The notes under the pieces are model-generated. The model saw only the letters and a list, made by a program, of their open reading frames with translations. It was not told the DNA's origin and searched no databases. From Emydura subglobosa (Eukaryota > Chordata > Testudines > Chelidae): a stretch of DNA of 64,000 bases. Shown here piece by piece: positions 12,083-22,810 of the stretch; positions within the stretch are counted from its first letter, which is position 1; each line of letters opens with the position of its first letter. The stretch covers positions 32,595,563 through 32,659,562 of the forward strand of contig ML679962.1 of NCBI GenBank assembly GCA_007922225.1. The letters are read 5' to 3'. The translations under genes were made by a program, and so were the position numbers.

Positions 12083-12565
12083 TTGTTCACTACAGCACAC
12101 TTTCTAGTGTCGTCCAGCCCACTTTCTGAAGCCCTAAGTGATGGGATTTCCACCACTTTCCTGAGGCTATTTCACATCCTACATGATATTTTCCTTAATT
12201 TTATCCTGCTAGTTTACCATTTTAAATTCCCTTCTTCCTTGGTGTTACGACCATATGTCGTCAGGTGTTACGACCATATGTCGTCCATACCCCTGCTTAG
12301 TCATTACGTGGTAAAACTAGACATGTTCCACTCAATATTTTCCTGCTGTCAATTCCTTCCACCCCTCGTGTTTGTCTCAGAACTCCCTTCCATTGGTTAA
12401 TATTTTTCTGGCAATGTGGTGGTGCCCAGATCTGAAGATACTATTCCAGATTAAGATGCATCAAAGCTCAATGCAGAGATAATATAATCTCCTTGACCTA
12501 AAACCTGATGCTTTTGCTTTTGACTATGGCCCTTTAAAAAGATGATCTCCATATTTAAGATACCC
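12083..12565 (-). mobile_element. CR1/L3-type LINE relic, minus strand
   Basis: On the + strand the text runs 'agtgatgggatttccaccactttcctgaggctatttcacatcc', 'tggcaatgtggtggtgcccagatctgaagatactattccagatt' and 'gcagagataatataatctcc'. These are the reverse complement of the conserved ORF2 C-terminal and 3' words of CR1/L3 LINEs. The copy is strongly diverged, has no intact frame, and contains a 23-bp tandem duplication at 12241-12286. Confidence 0.72.
12241..12286. repeat. 23-bp tandem duplication with internal dyad
   Basis: The unit 'ggtgttacgaccatatgtcg' + 'tc' occurs at 12241-12262 and 12264-12285, identical over 22 bp. Each unit holds ACGAC-CATAT-GTCGT, five-base arms around five bases. The flanking relic is old, yet the two units are identical, so the duplication is recent. 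Confidence 0.9.
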
Positions 12566-13060
12566 TTCCTTTCAGGTGAAGGGCATGGATCCTATTAGCA
12601 GGATTTACAAGGTGAAACTATTCCACGGTGTATTAAGAACATCACTGTATCTACAGGCGACATTACATGGTATGTCAAACAGCTACCTTTTACTGTCTCT
12701 GAAATCTCTCATGTCAAAAACATTTCAATAATATTCCGGTATTATGGATCATACACTGGATAATCTTTTAAAAAAAAAAAAAAATCTCCCTGCATCCAAT
12801 TCATTGTATGGATTTTGTATCTCCCTGCATCCTGTAGTCTTAAAACATATCTGAATAAGCACAGCATGGAACAAAACGAAGCTTTTTGGAAGGAATTAGA
12901 GTGGAGAAGTTGAGTGAATAGTGGGGGAAACTATTCATATTCATTTGAATGAACTAGAAACTAAATTTTGAATTGTCATGGGCACAACCCTCTGGGGATG
13001 TCAATTTAAGTTCCATGTGATTTATAACTGATCTCTTCCCGTAAATCCACCCATCTCCCC
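12566..13060. other. Unlabelled sequence with A15 run
   Basis: Contains an A run at 12770-12784 and a short repeated phrase 'tctccctgcatcc' at about 12785 and 12820. No gene is seen. Confidence 0.5.
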
Positions 13061-13625
13061 CAGTTCTCTGACACTAAAGACAGTCCCCACCATCACTCCT
13101 GTCACTGAGGCCCAAACTCTGAGTGTCCTCTCTGACTCTGCCCTCTTCGTGTTCATACATCCTGGCTGTGTCTACCTGCTGCTGCTTCGTCAATATCTCC
13201 GATATCTGGCCTTTCCTGTCCCTATAGGCTAAAGAAGCTTTTATCAAGTCTTGATCTTGACTCTTGTAATATCCTCCTCAATTTAGATTGGCTCCCCTCT
13301 CCTCCATTCAAAAAATATATCAGTAGACTTTTCTTCCTGGGTCTGTCATTCTAACAACTTCACCTACCATTGTGTCCCTTCACTGGCTCCCCCATCTCCT
13401 CTGCTTCAAGCACGATTTTCTTGTCTTTGTCTTTAAGTCCCTTCTCAATTTAGCTTCACTCCTACCCATTAAATGTAAATTCTTATTGCAAGTTTGATGC
13501 CTGCTATAACTCAGCCACTGGTGCTAACTTTGATCTCTCACTTGTCATTTTTTCCCACAATCAGACTTCTTGTCAGAATTCATAAAGCCACCCCCTTGTT
13601 CTCTTTCAAAATCCCTCCTTAAAAC
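13061..13625 (+). mobile_element. L2-like LINE ORF2 C-terminal relic, plus strand
   Basis: One + frame near 13190-13290 reads FVNISDIWPFLSL-stop-AKEAF, and another near 13382-13460 reads HWLPHLLCFKHDFLVFVFKS. These resemble the 'LRNI.RIRPFLS' and 'HWLP....FK.LVLTFKSL' blocks downstream of the RT in L2-clade ORF2. Several stops and frameshifts separate them. The end near 13600 ('caaaatccctccttaaaacttcag') fits the ORF2 C-terminus. It covers part of the region deleted from the copy at 361-1075. Confidence 0.7.
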
Positions 13626-14139
13626 TTCAGTCTGGTGATATTAAAAACAAAACAAACCTGCTGTCTGGCATGGGTGAGTCTGGTGGCTATTTTGACCATT
13701 GAGACCACTAACTTATACAAATGCACTCATCGGTGAAACAATTATGAAACTTCTCTTCTGTTGCCTTTGCAGATACTGATAACTGTTTCACTTTCCCGTA
13801 TAGGTTATAAACTTGTTTTTGTTTTTTAACTGGGGGAAATATGAAGAATTGAACTTGTTTGATCATTCACTCCCAAAGGCAAAAACCTACTGCATGCTTG
13901 CAATTTACTGTGAAAGAAAATGCTTCTGCCTTGTTGATATCAAACTACTGTAACAGCAATTTGCACTGAGAGCAAAACAATCAAATAGCAAAACTGACTG
14001 ACAGTTTAACCTCTCTGATGGCAAAACTCTCTCTGCAACATAGTGCAAATGTTTATTTGAATCGTATGGTTTTATTCTTCAAATTCTTAAAGAAAACCTG
14101 CACTGCAACCTTGAAATTTGACTGGTTTAGACAGTTAAA

Positions 14140-14602
14140 TATCTCTACGGGGAATATGACAGAGGTCTGTAAAATCACGAATGGTGTGGAGGAAGTGAAT
14201 AAAGAATTGTTGTTTACACCTTCCCATAACACAAGAGCTTGGGGTCACCAATTAAATTAATAGGCAGCAGGTTTAAAACAAAGAGGCATTTCTTGACACA
14301 GCATAGTCAGTCTGTGGAACTCATTGCCACGGGATGTTGTGAAGGCCAAAAGTCTAAGTCTAAGGGTTAAAAAAAGAACTAGATATGTTCATGGAGGATG
14401 GGTCCATCAGTGGCTATTAGACAAGATGGTCAGAGACACACCTTATGCTCTGGGTGTCCCTAAACCTTTGGCTGCCAGAAACTGGAACTGTTTAACAGTT
14501 CTGCCATTCCCTCTGAAGCATCTGGCACTGGGCACTGTTGGAAGACAGGATGGTGGGCTAGATGGACCATTGGCCTCACCCGTTGTGGCCATTCTTATAA
14601 CT
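14140..14602 (+). mobile_element. CR1/L3-type LINE 3' part, plus strand
   Basis: A + frame includes VNKELLFTPSHNTRAWGHQL, followed by 'aggtttaaaacaaagaggcatttcttgacacagcatagtcagtctgtggaactcattgcca', then 'ttcatggaggatgggtccatcagtggctattagacaagatgg' and 'gaagacaggatggtgggctagatggaccattgg'. This is the ORF2 C-terminus and 3' UTR of a CR1-superfamily LINE. It is truncated at 5' and has no intact frame. Same family, opposite strand, as 31200-32255. Confidence 0.85.
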
Positions 14603-16789
14603 TTGACACTGTTTTAGAAGAATAGTGCAACCGATTTTTAGCAGTTAATTCAAACTAGCAACCTGCAATACGTGATGCTTCTAGGCACACTGCAAAAGTC
14701 TGATATTCAAATGCTTGCTGCTTGTGGCTAAAGCAAGCCATTAATTGAAATGTAAACCTTCTGTCAGCTAAGGCTCTCCAGGTTTTAGGGCAAAAGGCTG
14801 TTCCATTCTATCGGGATGATAGGACAAGGACATGATTTTTACTATGTGACTGGAAATCTAAGTTACTTAATATGTTATAAAAAGTAAACTTATTTTGCAA
14901 CTGTTTCTTGGGGGCTAATTCTTTCTAATAAGAATAAGTCACTTTGCCGTGAATGCTAACACAGTCTTGAGTGATAACATGTGGAGCCCACGTTTACAAA
15001 TTCACACCTGTAGCACTAGAAGTCTAGGTTGTATTAGAATAACACTGAAACCAGGTCTTCCTGCTATACCTCTTCAGTGCCAGGCCTGAATCTCTCTAAC
15101 TGATGTATCACCCCCTAAAGCAGGTTTAGGTCTAAACCGAGGTCCGTATGTAGACCAGGATTATGGCAAAAGCAGTGGTGTAGAATGAAGAACTATTCAG
15201 AATTATGAAAACCTTAAGTGGTCAAGTATCTGAGCTGGATTGAGAAATTTGCTCTACAAATCCTGGCAAAAATATATTTTAAAGCCCTCTTCACCAAATT
15301 GGAGGAGGGGGAGGCAAAAAGAATCTAATTTAAAAAAAGACATATTTTTACATAATTGCCCCTCTAGTATAACAGGTTTTCGTTTCCTTTTGGTTAATTT
15401 TAAATGTTTGATCGTGTACTTTTAATTGATCTAAGGAAATAGGCCTATCATGAAAGTCTAGGCACACAAGCAAATTATGTGCAATGATTATTTTATTTGT
15501 ATATATAAATAAAAAAAGCATTGGCAAATAATAACCAAATTAAACTCTTTGCAATCACAGCCCAACTTATCCTTTTCAATTTTCTTCAGGCAAACAGAAA
15601 AAATTACCCAAAAAACCCCCTACATTATAGAAGTTTCAAAGTCAGGAAATGCCAGAATTAAGGCTATTTTTCCATACGCATTATGATACAGAAGAGCTGG
15701 ATAGAGAACTAGAATTGCATGTCGAGGCAGCTCCTGAGGGTTCGAAATTTGCTTTCATTCCTCATGGGAATGAAAAACATCTTTTGAATCTTTTCACAAA
15801 ACAAAAATGTCCATGTCCATTTTTGATTCTGGTCTTTCTCCTCACCCTGAAAGTGACCAAAGAGTCTATCCTGGCCATTAAGCTTTGAAATCAATAGTCT
15901 CTGCAAAATGCTTTGGTTTCAAAATATCATACTTTGGGGGGAAAAAAATGAAAATGTTCCAACTAGTTGTAAAAACGGGACAGTCTTTAATTACGTCAGC
16001 TCATCCTATTTTGTCCCCAAAAAGCTTTGCCTTATTCAGTACACAGAATGGACTGTGCTCACTGAATGAGCAGCTATTCAATATTTGTATTTTATCCCTA
16101 CTGTTCAACATGTGACCCTCCCCACCCCCGGCCTTATGTAGTGCACACCAGTCAAACCTTGCTCTGCATACAGAATTATTTAACTTCCTCATAGGCTTTT
16201 TTCTGTGTAAATCACACTGACGCTACTACAACAAACATTAATGAATTTTTATTTACTATACGCCTGTGAGGGAAAGTGGTATTATTCCTGTTCCCTAGAT
16301 GGATCGTTGAGACACAGACTAATGGGTAAAGTGTACACTAATTTTGGGTGCCCAAGTTGAGATGCCCCCAGGGCCTGAATCTCTTTAGAGAAATTAATAT
16401 TTTATAGTACTTTGTTCAGTACACAGTTCTGACTTCGCTACTTCTGCAGATCAGACCTTAGCTGCCTCCCATTACATACTCAAAGGAACACGCCATAGAT
16501 GCCTGTGAAAAGTGCGGTTTCAGTGACTTTGCTAGTGTTCTCCAGGAACTCCCAGATGTTGTGAGGCATATAGTGAATGAGGCAGATGTACATCATCAGA
16601 CATTTACATCATCTTGATCAAATGCCATTTCTCATGACTTTCTGTGGCCAGGAGAGCTTGTCAGGAGCCTTTAATGAGGGGGAGATGGGAAATCAAAAAG
16701 CCTGGTTCCTGTGAAACAAATTCTGAAAAGCTTTGATCTGGGATCATTGCAACATGTTTTGATCTGATATTTGTTACATGAAATATAAT
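14603..16789. other. Unlabelled AT-rich sequence
   Basis: No gene is seen. There is AT-rich sequence near 15480-15640, and a possible MITE arm at 16340-16385 ('ttttgggtgcccaagttgagatgcccccagggcctgaatctc'). Frames are short and motif-free. Confidence 0.4.
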
Positions 16790-16868
16790 TATTACAATAG
16801 TATTTCTATGTAGCAAGTCAAAATGAAAAACTGAAACATTTTGACATTTGATAGAATTTTTGGCTTTT

Positions 16869-16900
<32 letters not shown>

Positions 16901-17235
16901 GACAAAACATGCCGGTGAAACTTCAATTTCAATTGAATTTTTTGTTTTTTTTTTTTTTTTTTTTTTTCTTTGGATGGAATTGTGTTCCATCAACACTTGT
17001 TTGGTGTTTTTTGTTTGTTTGTTTGTTTTTTGTTTTCAAACCAGCTTTCATGGCCAATCACCCGACCCCTGAAATTTTCCCTATCCCAATTCTTTGTTAG
17101 GCACAACAGAATAATTCATTTCAATTTCAACCTTTTTAAAACTTTTTTCCAGTCTAATTAGCTTAAATTCTGACATGAAAAGTCATTTTGAACCAGAAAA
17201 CTAAAATTTTGTTTAGAAAATGTCCAAGTAAAACC
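16790..17235. mobile_element. AT-rich foldback element with opposed A and T runs
   Basis: The block is made of 'aaaatgaaaaactgaaacattttgac', a 24-base A run (16877-16900), 'caatttcaattgaatttttt', a 23-base T run (16945-16967), and 'ttttgaaccagaaaactaaaattttgtttagaaaat'. It resembles the 'agagctggt-caaaaatttt' non-autonomous hAT-like family seen at 57535, 43510 and 36560. Ends are approximate and no target duplication was resolved. Confidence 0.5.
17003..17035. repeat. (GTTT)n-rich low complexity
   Basis: A run of GTTT units inside the AT-rich element. Confidence 0.75.
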
Positions 17236-18679
17236 TTCAGACATTTCCCCCCCGCGCCCCCCCCCAAATCTTTCCTTGGCACTCTTTTTGTGTCACAAAA
17301 TCCATCAACCCTGTCCCTGATTTGCAAACAGTTTCAGTTTTGATAAATAGGCTTTTTTCTTTTTCTTTTAACAAAACCATTTGGCAGAAAGTGATTCAAC
17401 AAAAGACTTCCAACCAGTGATAGCCCTAGCGCCAAGAACACGCCGTTAACATTTTTAACTGTACTCCATCACTACCGCTGATGCCATTACCAAGCTGTCC
17501 CAGTGCCTGGAAGAAAACAATTTGCTAAGTGCAGAGCAGTTACCTCCAAGGTCAGCTGAGGAAAGACAAGTGATGTAGGTAGGAAGGGAGACTCTGTAGT
17601 TTAATGATTGGTGGTGACAGTGAGACTGCCCACTTTCACGCTGATTGGCCCCGAATGTCAGATCTGGTATTTTTTTCTCCCGTTAAATAGGACCCACACC
17701 ATATGTACTTCAACTGAAGTGTTAACACAGTAAGGAGCTTATCACCGCTGTGACACCTCCTTGTGACTCATCTGGGGATTAGCTCACCGCTGGTTTGATA
17801 CTGCCTTTTGCAGTTTCTTGCCCCCTTGTCCCAGTCTCTCCACAAGCTGCTGCACTTCCTCTTCATCTCAGGGTTCCCTTTGCTTCATTCTCTAGTTTTA
17901 CTGTGATAACACAACTGAAGAATCGTGATTGCAATTATTAGGTAGCAGTGACCAAGGCAAGCCTATGAAAAGCCCGTCTCAACTGAAAACTGCCATAAAA
18001 CTGGGGTAATTTCTTCCAAATTCTTCTGTATGCAGCACTTTATAACAAGTGGTAGGAGAAGGGTCCCAGTTAATAAAATGTGTGCCTATCAACATGCCCA
18101 CAACACATGAACATGATTCACAGGGCCCCAACATTTTTCTTTGAATCTACAGACTGTAAACATTGCAGCACCCGTATTTCTGTGGTTAGGTCGTGAGTCC
18201 TGGAGGCAGAGACCCAAAACAGAAACTCTGGATCTGAACACCTTGTAAGTTTGGGGGAATTGGGAGCCAGAACCAAGGTGAACAGCTGGCCTCTTTAGAA
18301 TTAGTGAGTTGCGTCAAAGTCCCAAATCAAAACTCCCACAGATTTGGGGAAAATTCCGTTCAGGATCCAGAGGCAGACTCTGTGACTGTCAAACCCCTCC
18401 CTTTGTGAAAATACTTTTTTCTGAGTATGATGGTTCCAAGAAAAACGGCATGAAGTGTTATCACTCTTAGAAATTTATCAATATCTAAGTAACCTCAGCA
18501 AAACTTTTCTTGAACATTCCTCAGCGATGGAGTGAGAAAGGAAAGGAATCATCTGTCCGATATTTTATTTCTCCTTACATTCTAGGTGTAACATGCTGTT
18601 TTGTAGCTGTGGATGTGACACAAATGAGCTCTTAACTCATCAGAGATGCAGTTTTCAGAGGACCCAAACTTATGAGCAA
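17236..18679. other. Unlabelled sequence with C-rich run
   Basis: Contains the C-rich run at 17247-17265. The remainder to 18679 shows no gene and no element I can name. Confidence 0.4.
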
Positions 18680-18985
18680 CTTCAATATTAATCTGGAGCA
18701 GGATTTTGAACCTGTGTCCCCCACAACTCTAGAGAGTATGCTAACTACAGAGCTAAAAGTTATAAGGTGGGTGTTGGCACCACCTCTTTCTTCACCTCTT
18801 CCTGTTTTGTGAATATAACCCTTTAAAAATGCCCAGAAATGGGACATGTTCAACCCAACATGTTTTATGCAATCCCAGATGGATTGTTTTATTTTGTTAG
18901 AATTTTCAGATTTGTTTTGACCGAACCAGCAATTTTTTTTGTTTGTTTTAGGAATTGCCAGTGAACTGAAATATCAGTTCTGTCG
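18680..18985 (-). mobile_element. AT-rich element carrying a tRNA-like module
   Basis: The minus strand of 18701-18755 has a B-box-like GGTTCAAAATCC (18701-18712) and an A-box-like TAGCTCTGTAGTTAGCAT (18738-18755) in the order and spacing of a tRNA-derived sequence. It is followed on the + strand by 'gttataagg' and then AT-rich sequence with 'gttttgaccgaaccagcaatttttttt' up to about 18985. The same combination occurs at 46255-46640. It could be a tRNA-derived SINE nested in, or captured by, a hAT-like element. Not a functional tRNA. Confidence 0.5.
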
Positions 18986-19694
18986 AATGCTAGTCCTAAC
19001 CATGTATGATCTTGGGGAGACCACCTTTATACTCAAGGGAGGTGCCATGGGATTTTCAATAACCTTGACAATTTCAGCTTGAGCATTTACTTTTCTGTCT
19101 GCTAAACTTTCTGCTTCAATTGAATACAATATACTTATCTCTCCTACCTAAACTGTTACCTCATGTACTTTTTGCTGCATGCTTTAATGCAGTTGCTACA
19201 TTCCACCTACACAGATGGTGTATTTAGTGATGAGTGAAAGAATATAGCCTCATATATATCCTTTACTTTTCTCCAGGGGTGCAGTGAGGCTTAACAAATC
19301 AGGATTTATAAAGCACTTTGTGATCTTGGATGAAAGATGTTAACAAAGAGGAAGGCATTATTATAATTATAATCCATTTGCACCTTCAAAAGATTTCAAG
19401 AGAACTAACTTTGCACAGCCAAAACCAAACAAATTTGTTAATCTAGAATAGGTTTCAAGTACATACTAGATCAAATGACATGACTACTTTTTTCTGCCAG
19501 TTTGGTTATACCATTGTTATTCATGCTGTGTATAATTAAAGGTCTGTCATCATTTCTATTATGAACCTCTGTCTCTGTTGGTTTACAACTTGTCCATAAT
19601 AATTCAGTTTCAGAGTAAAGCTGCAGAATCTTATCACAGTGGCAGATTCTTTTTACAATTACTAAAAATACGACCATTGCCTTCACATGCCCAA
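18986..19694. other. Unlabelled non-coding sequence
   Basis: No gene is seen. The minus-strand 148-codon frame at 19471-19917 has no family motif, and its upstream (N-terminal) part overlaps a MITE. Confidence 0.4.
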
Positions 19695-19812
19695 CTTGTC
19701 TGTTTAATCTGGGGCTGATTTTTAGAGGATGGGTGCTCAGCATTTTCTGAAAATCAAGACTATCTGAAGTTGGGCACCCAACAACCCAACACACTTTTGA
19801 AAATCTTGGCTT
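19695..19812. mobile_element. Foldback MITE ('ggggctgatttttagagg...')
   Basis: Left 'ggggctgatttttagaggatgggtgctcagcattttctgaaaatcaag' and right 'ctgaagttgggcacccaacaacccaacacacttttgaaaatcttggc' form imperfect inverted ends. The words 'ggtgctcagcatttt' and 'gttgggcaccca' are characteristic of this short palindromic family. Confidence 0.55.
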
Positions 19813-20139
19813 ATACCAATATGTTGTATCAGCTAGCCCCACCACTTCCTTTAAACCAAAGAGATCACTAACCAGGAAAGATCTTGGTGCCATATACTTT
19901 GCAGTGCTGTAGTGCAAAAGGTGCTTAATTTTCCTAAAAGAAATTTGGCAGCGAGTTATTTTAAAAGGTGGCCTAATATCTTTGGATAGTCAAATAATAA
20001 ACAAATAAAACAGCTGTCAGTTTGTTAAGGGAAACAGCTACCGCTACATCTCTGTAGCAATTACTTTTAATCAAAAACACTCTTCTGACATTCAGTGCCG
20101 AGTAAGTGTGCATGTGCAGATGAGTTCCCCTAAGTCTGC

Positions 20140-20196
20140 ATTGACATGAGTGACTAGAATACCTTTGAAAGAGCTATTTTAGCCACTCATGTCAAT
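20140..20196. other. Stable 21-bp hairpin
   Basis: 20140-20160 and 20176-20196 pair over 21 bp with two mismatches, around a 15-base loop. Most likely a MITE core, since the paired word contains 'ttgacatgagtg'; a small hairpin RNA precursor is a weaker possibility. Confidence 0.75.
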
Positions 20197-20797
20197 TATA
20201 GTGTTTTTCATGCTTGATCATTGAGAGTATAATGGCAGAGTGTGAGCACCATAATGATTCTATTGAAATTCCATCAGATCCTTCAAAGCCTGTATGCTTT
20301 GTTTTCTTCCCCCATTGTTTTACTGACATATTTTTTCTTCTTCTTCTTAAAAAAAAACAAAAACCTCCAATGATCAGAACTGAATTCTGTCAGAGAGCAG
20401 GAAATTCTCACTCCATTTTCAGACGGTACCAGCAGGGCCAGTGCAAGCGTATTTCGGATCCATTCCAAATCCTTTGAGTTGCATCCCCCCTCTCCCGCAC
20501 ATGATGCAACCCCTGGGATCTAGCTTGTAAATTATATCAAACTGCTGTCGTGCTAGAGGAGAAAATGGGGATTGTGGTCAAAACGGGAGACCGTTAGGGG
20601 AACATTGAATGGCGAGTTTCTATTGCAAACAGGGGGAGGGGAGGATTTGTGACATTTCCCGGGTAGGTCTGCTTTACATGGCATAATATCCTGACAGCTC
20701 AGGATGCTGTATCACCAAAGCTCTGTCAGTACAAAGGAGCTACACTCTACACCCTGAAGCAGTCAGGAAAGCTCCCTAACCAGGAGACAAGTCGGGG

Positions 20798-20960
20798 TCT
20801 TAGGAAAGCACTTAAGGAAAATATCGAAGCATGTGCTCAATGTCCAACACATACCTATGCGCTTCCCTGAATGGGTGTCTTCCAGAATTGGCTCCTTAAG
20901 CACATGCTTAACTTTAAGCACATGCTTAACTTGGATGTTCTTACATGCTGTCCTGAGTCA
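20798..20960. mobile_element. Decayed foldback MITE with duplicated palindromic unit
   Basis: Contains 'aaagcacttaagg', 'gaagcatgtgctcaatg' and a tandem pair of the 18-bp unit 'ttaagcacatgcttaact' (20896-20913 and 20914-20931). The same words occur in the intact foldback at 58050-58196. Confidence 0.5.
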
Positions 20961-22239
20961 ATGCCAAGGGAAGGGAGGGGTAACTGGGTTTCGTCGGAGG
21001 GGAGGTAAAATGCAGTCTGTTTGGACAGAGCAGGTATCAGTTGTCAGTCCTGGAGGGAGGTACTGGCATCTGGTTCTTAAAGGCTTGATTCCCTGCTTTA
21101 AAAAACAAACAAACAAACAAACCCAGAAGATGGGTTCACTGTCTGGATCCTGGGCTCAGCTGCCCTCTGCCAAGCTGCACACAGAGTGAGGGACTCTGAA
21201 CTCACAAGGTTGCTGTGTTCATGTCCCAATAGGCCGGGCCCACGGTCTCTTGTGTTTCCCTGGGTTTAAGCAGACTGAATCTCTCTTACATTTTTCATTG
21301 GCCACTCTGCTACACTTTCTGGAAATGGAATGCGATGGCCCGGCCCCCCTAGGCCTCCAGGACCAGTGTTGACGTCCACCTTTCCCAGAGCTCCAGTCTT
21401 TTTTGACCCACTGAGTTTCCAGTTCCCATGATCATGAAAGCAGATAAACCAAGCTTTAGCAAGGTTTCCAATAAACAATTCCTCTTCACTTTAGTTAGCC
21501 AAAGAAATACACAAACCTAGACAAAACTATTCGATATATATCCCTGCCTCGGTTTCCTCATCAGCCTTGAGTGTTCCTTGGGCTTAGATCAGCATCCTCT
21601 AAGGAGAGTCCAGGATCCCCTTCCTGCACATGGCTACATCTCAGAATCATGGAGTCTTTCTGTCTCCTGAGCAGCCAGTTTTCTCCTCCTTCCTCAGAAG
21701 TTAGAGGACCTTTTGCTGTGAAAGCGTCCTCCTTACTTCGTCTCTCCTTCCCAAGCTGCTGTGTGTCTGAGAATCCCTCTGAGTACCTCCTAAGCCTTTT
21801 GGGCACTGTAACTTTTTAACACCTGACTTCTTTGTCCTCCTCTCAGGGGATTTAGCACTGCACCACACCCCCTCCCTGCACACCAGCTGGGTCAGACATA
21901 TATAGCTGTACTTACCAAGCAGCAGTTCGCTTATGGGACTTGGCTGTGACCCTATTCATTTGTGTGTGATAAAAGCAGCCCATTGTCTGGGAAGATCTCC
22001 GTACATCCGCCAGCCCAGCGCAATGACTTACATGTTTTGGTGAGCAGCGGTGCCCTAGGATCGTAACTGTCCCAGACACATCAGAATGATCGCTGGTTGC
22101 TCCCTTGAAACAAACACGATGATCCGTTTTCAAGATCAGATCGTCTTTGGTTTTTGAGGTCATAAGCAATACAGCTCCAGCTGATTGGCCCTGTATTTGC
22201 AACATCATGTTGCTGAGAGAGGTGGGTTTTTCCTACTAC
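20961..22239. other. Unlabelled sequence, moderately GC-rich
   Basis: Contains an (AAAC)n run near 21102-21121. Short overlapping frames fill 21270-22210 but carry no motif. An unrecognised LTR or repeat cannot be excluded. Confidence 0.4.
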
Positions 22240-22810
22240 CGTGGCTGGATTTCCAACTGGGCACAGTAGGCAAGTGCCTAGGGGCATCAAACTGCTGGCG
22301 GATTACCGCCTGGGCCAACAGGCCCCATGCCCAGAGGCCCCGGCCAATTTGGAGGCCTTGCAAGAGCGCCGGAACTCTGGCCCTGTCCCCTGTTTCTCAT
22401 CCTCTCTCTCAGGGCCCTACTTCTACTCTTCCCCCTCAGGCCTCACCCTTTGGCCAGGCTGGAAGCCAGAGCCTGGGGTGAGCCTATTCATCACACCTGG
22501 AGCCAGCCGAGCCGGTCACCTTGGCCCCTCTCCCCTCCCACCACCATCCCATGCAGAGCTGTCCTGGCCAACTGCTCTCTCCTCCATCCCCACCCCCACC
22601 GCGTGGAGCTGGGCTGTTCAGCCCCTCTCTTCCCCCCCTCCCCCCCCCCCCCCCCCCAAAAAAAAAAAAAACCCTGCACAGAGTTGGCCCAACCAGCTCC
22701 TATCTCCCCTGTTGCCCAACCCCTGTGCAGAAAACATAAAGATCAGTTGTAGGCAGGGGGACACTGAAGATGCTGTACCTAGAGGCACGTAAAGCATAAA
22801 TCCGGCCCTG
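22240..22810. mobile_element. Non-autonomous hAT transposon with 8-bp target duplication
   Basis: The right end 'aaatccggccctg' is the inverted copy of the left end 'cgtggctggattt' (10 of 13 match), fitting hAT termini of the CAGGG...CCCTG type. Subterminal words 'caagtgcctagg' and 'cctagaggcacgt' are also inverted. The flanks CCTACTAC (22232-22239) and CTTACTAC (22811-22818) match 7 of 8, the 8-bp duplication that hAT elements make. The interior is GC-rich and proline-like in + frames, with a C18-A14 run. There is no transposase, so it would have been moved in trans. Confidence 0.8.
22640..22671. repeat. C18-A14 homopolymer junction
   Basis: Eighteen C followed by fourteen A inside the hAT element. 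Length is probably polymorphic and hard to sequence. Confidence 0.85.

Noticed and set aside
19471..19917. 148-codon minus-strand gene
   Set aside because: Its first (upstream) half reads through a foldback MITE and no protein family is recognisable.
22241..22792. 183-codon proline-rich protein
   Set aside because: It lies entirely inside a non-autonomous hAT element and runs through C18-A14 low-complexity sequence.
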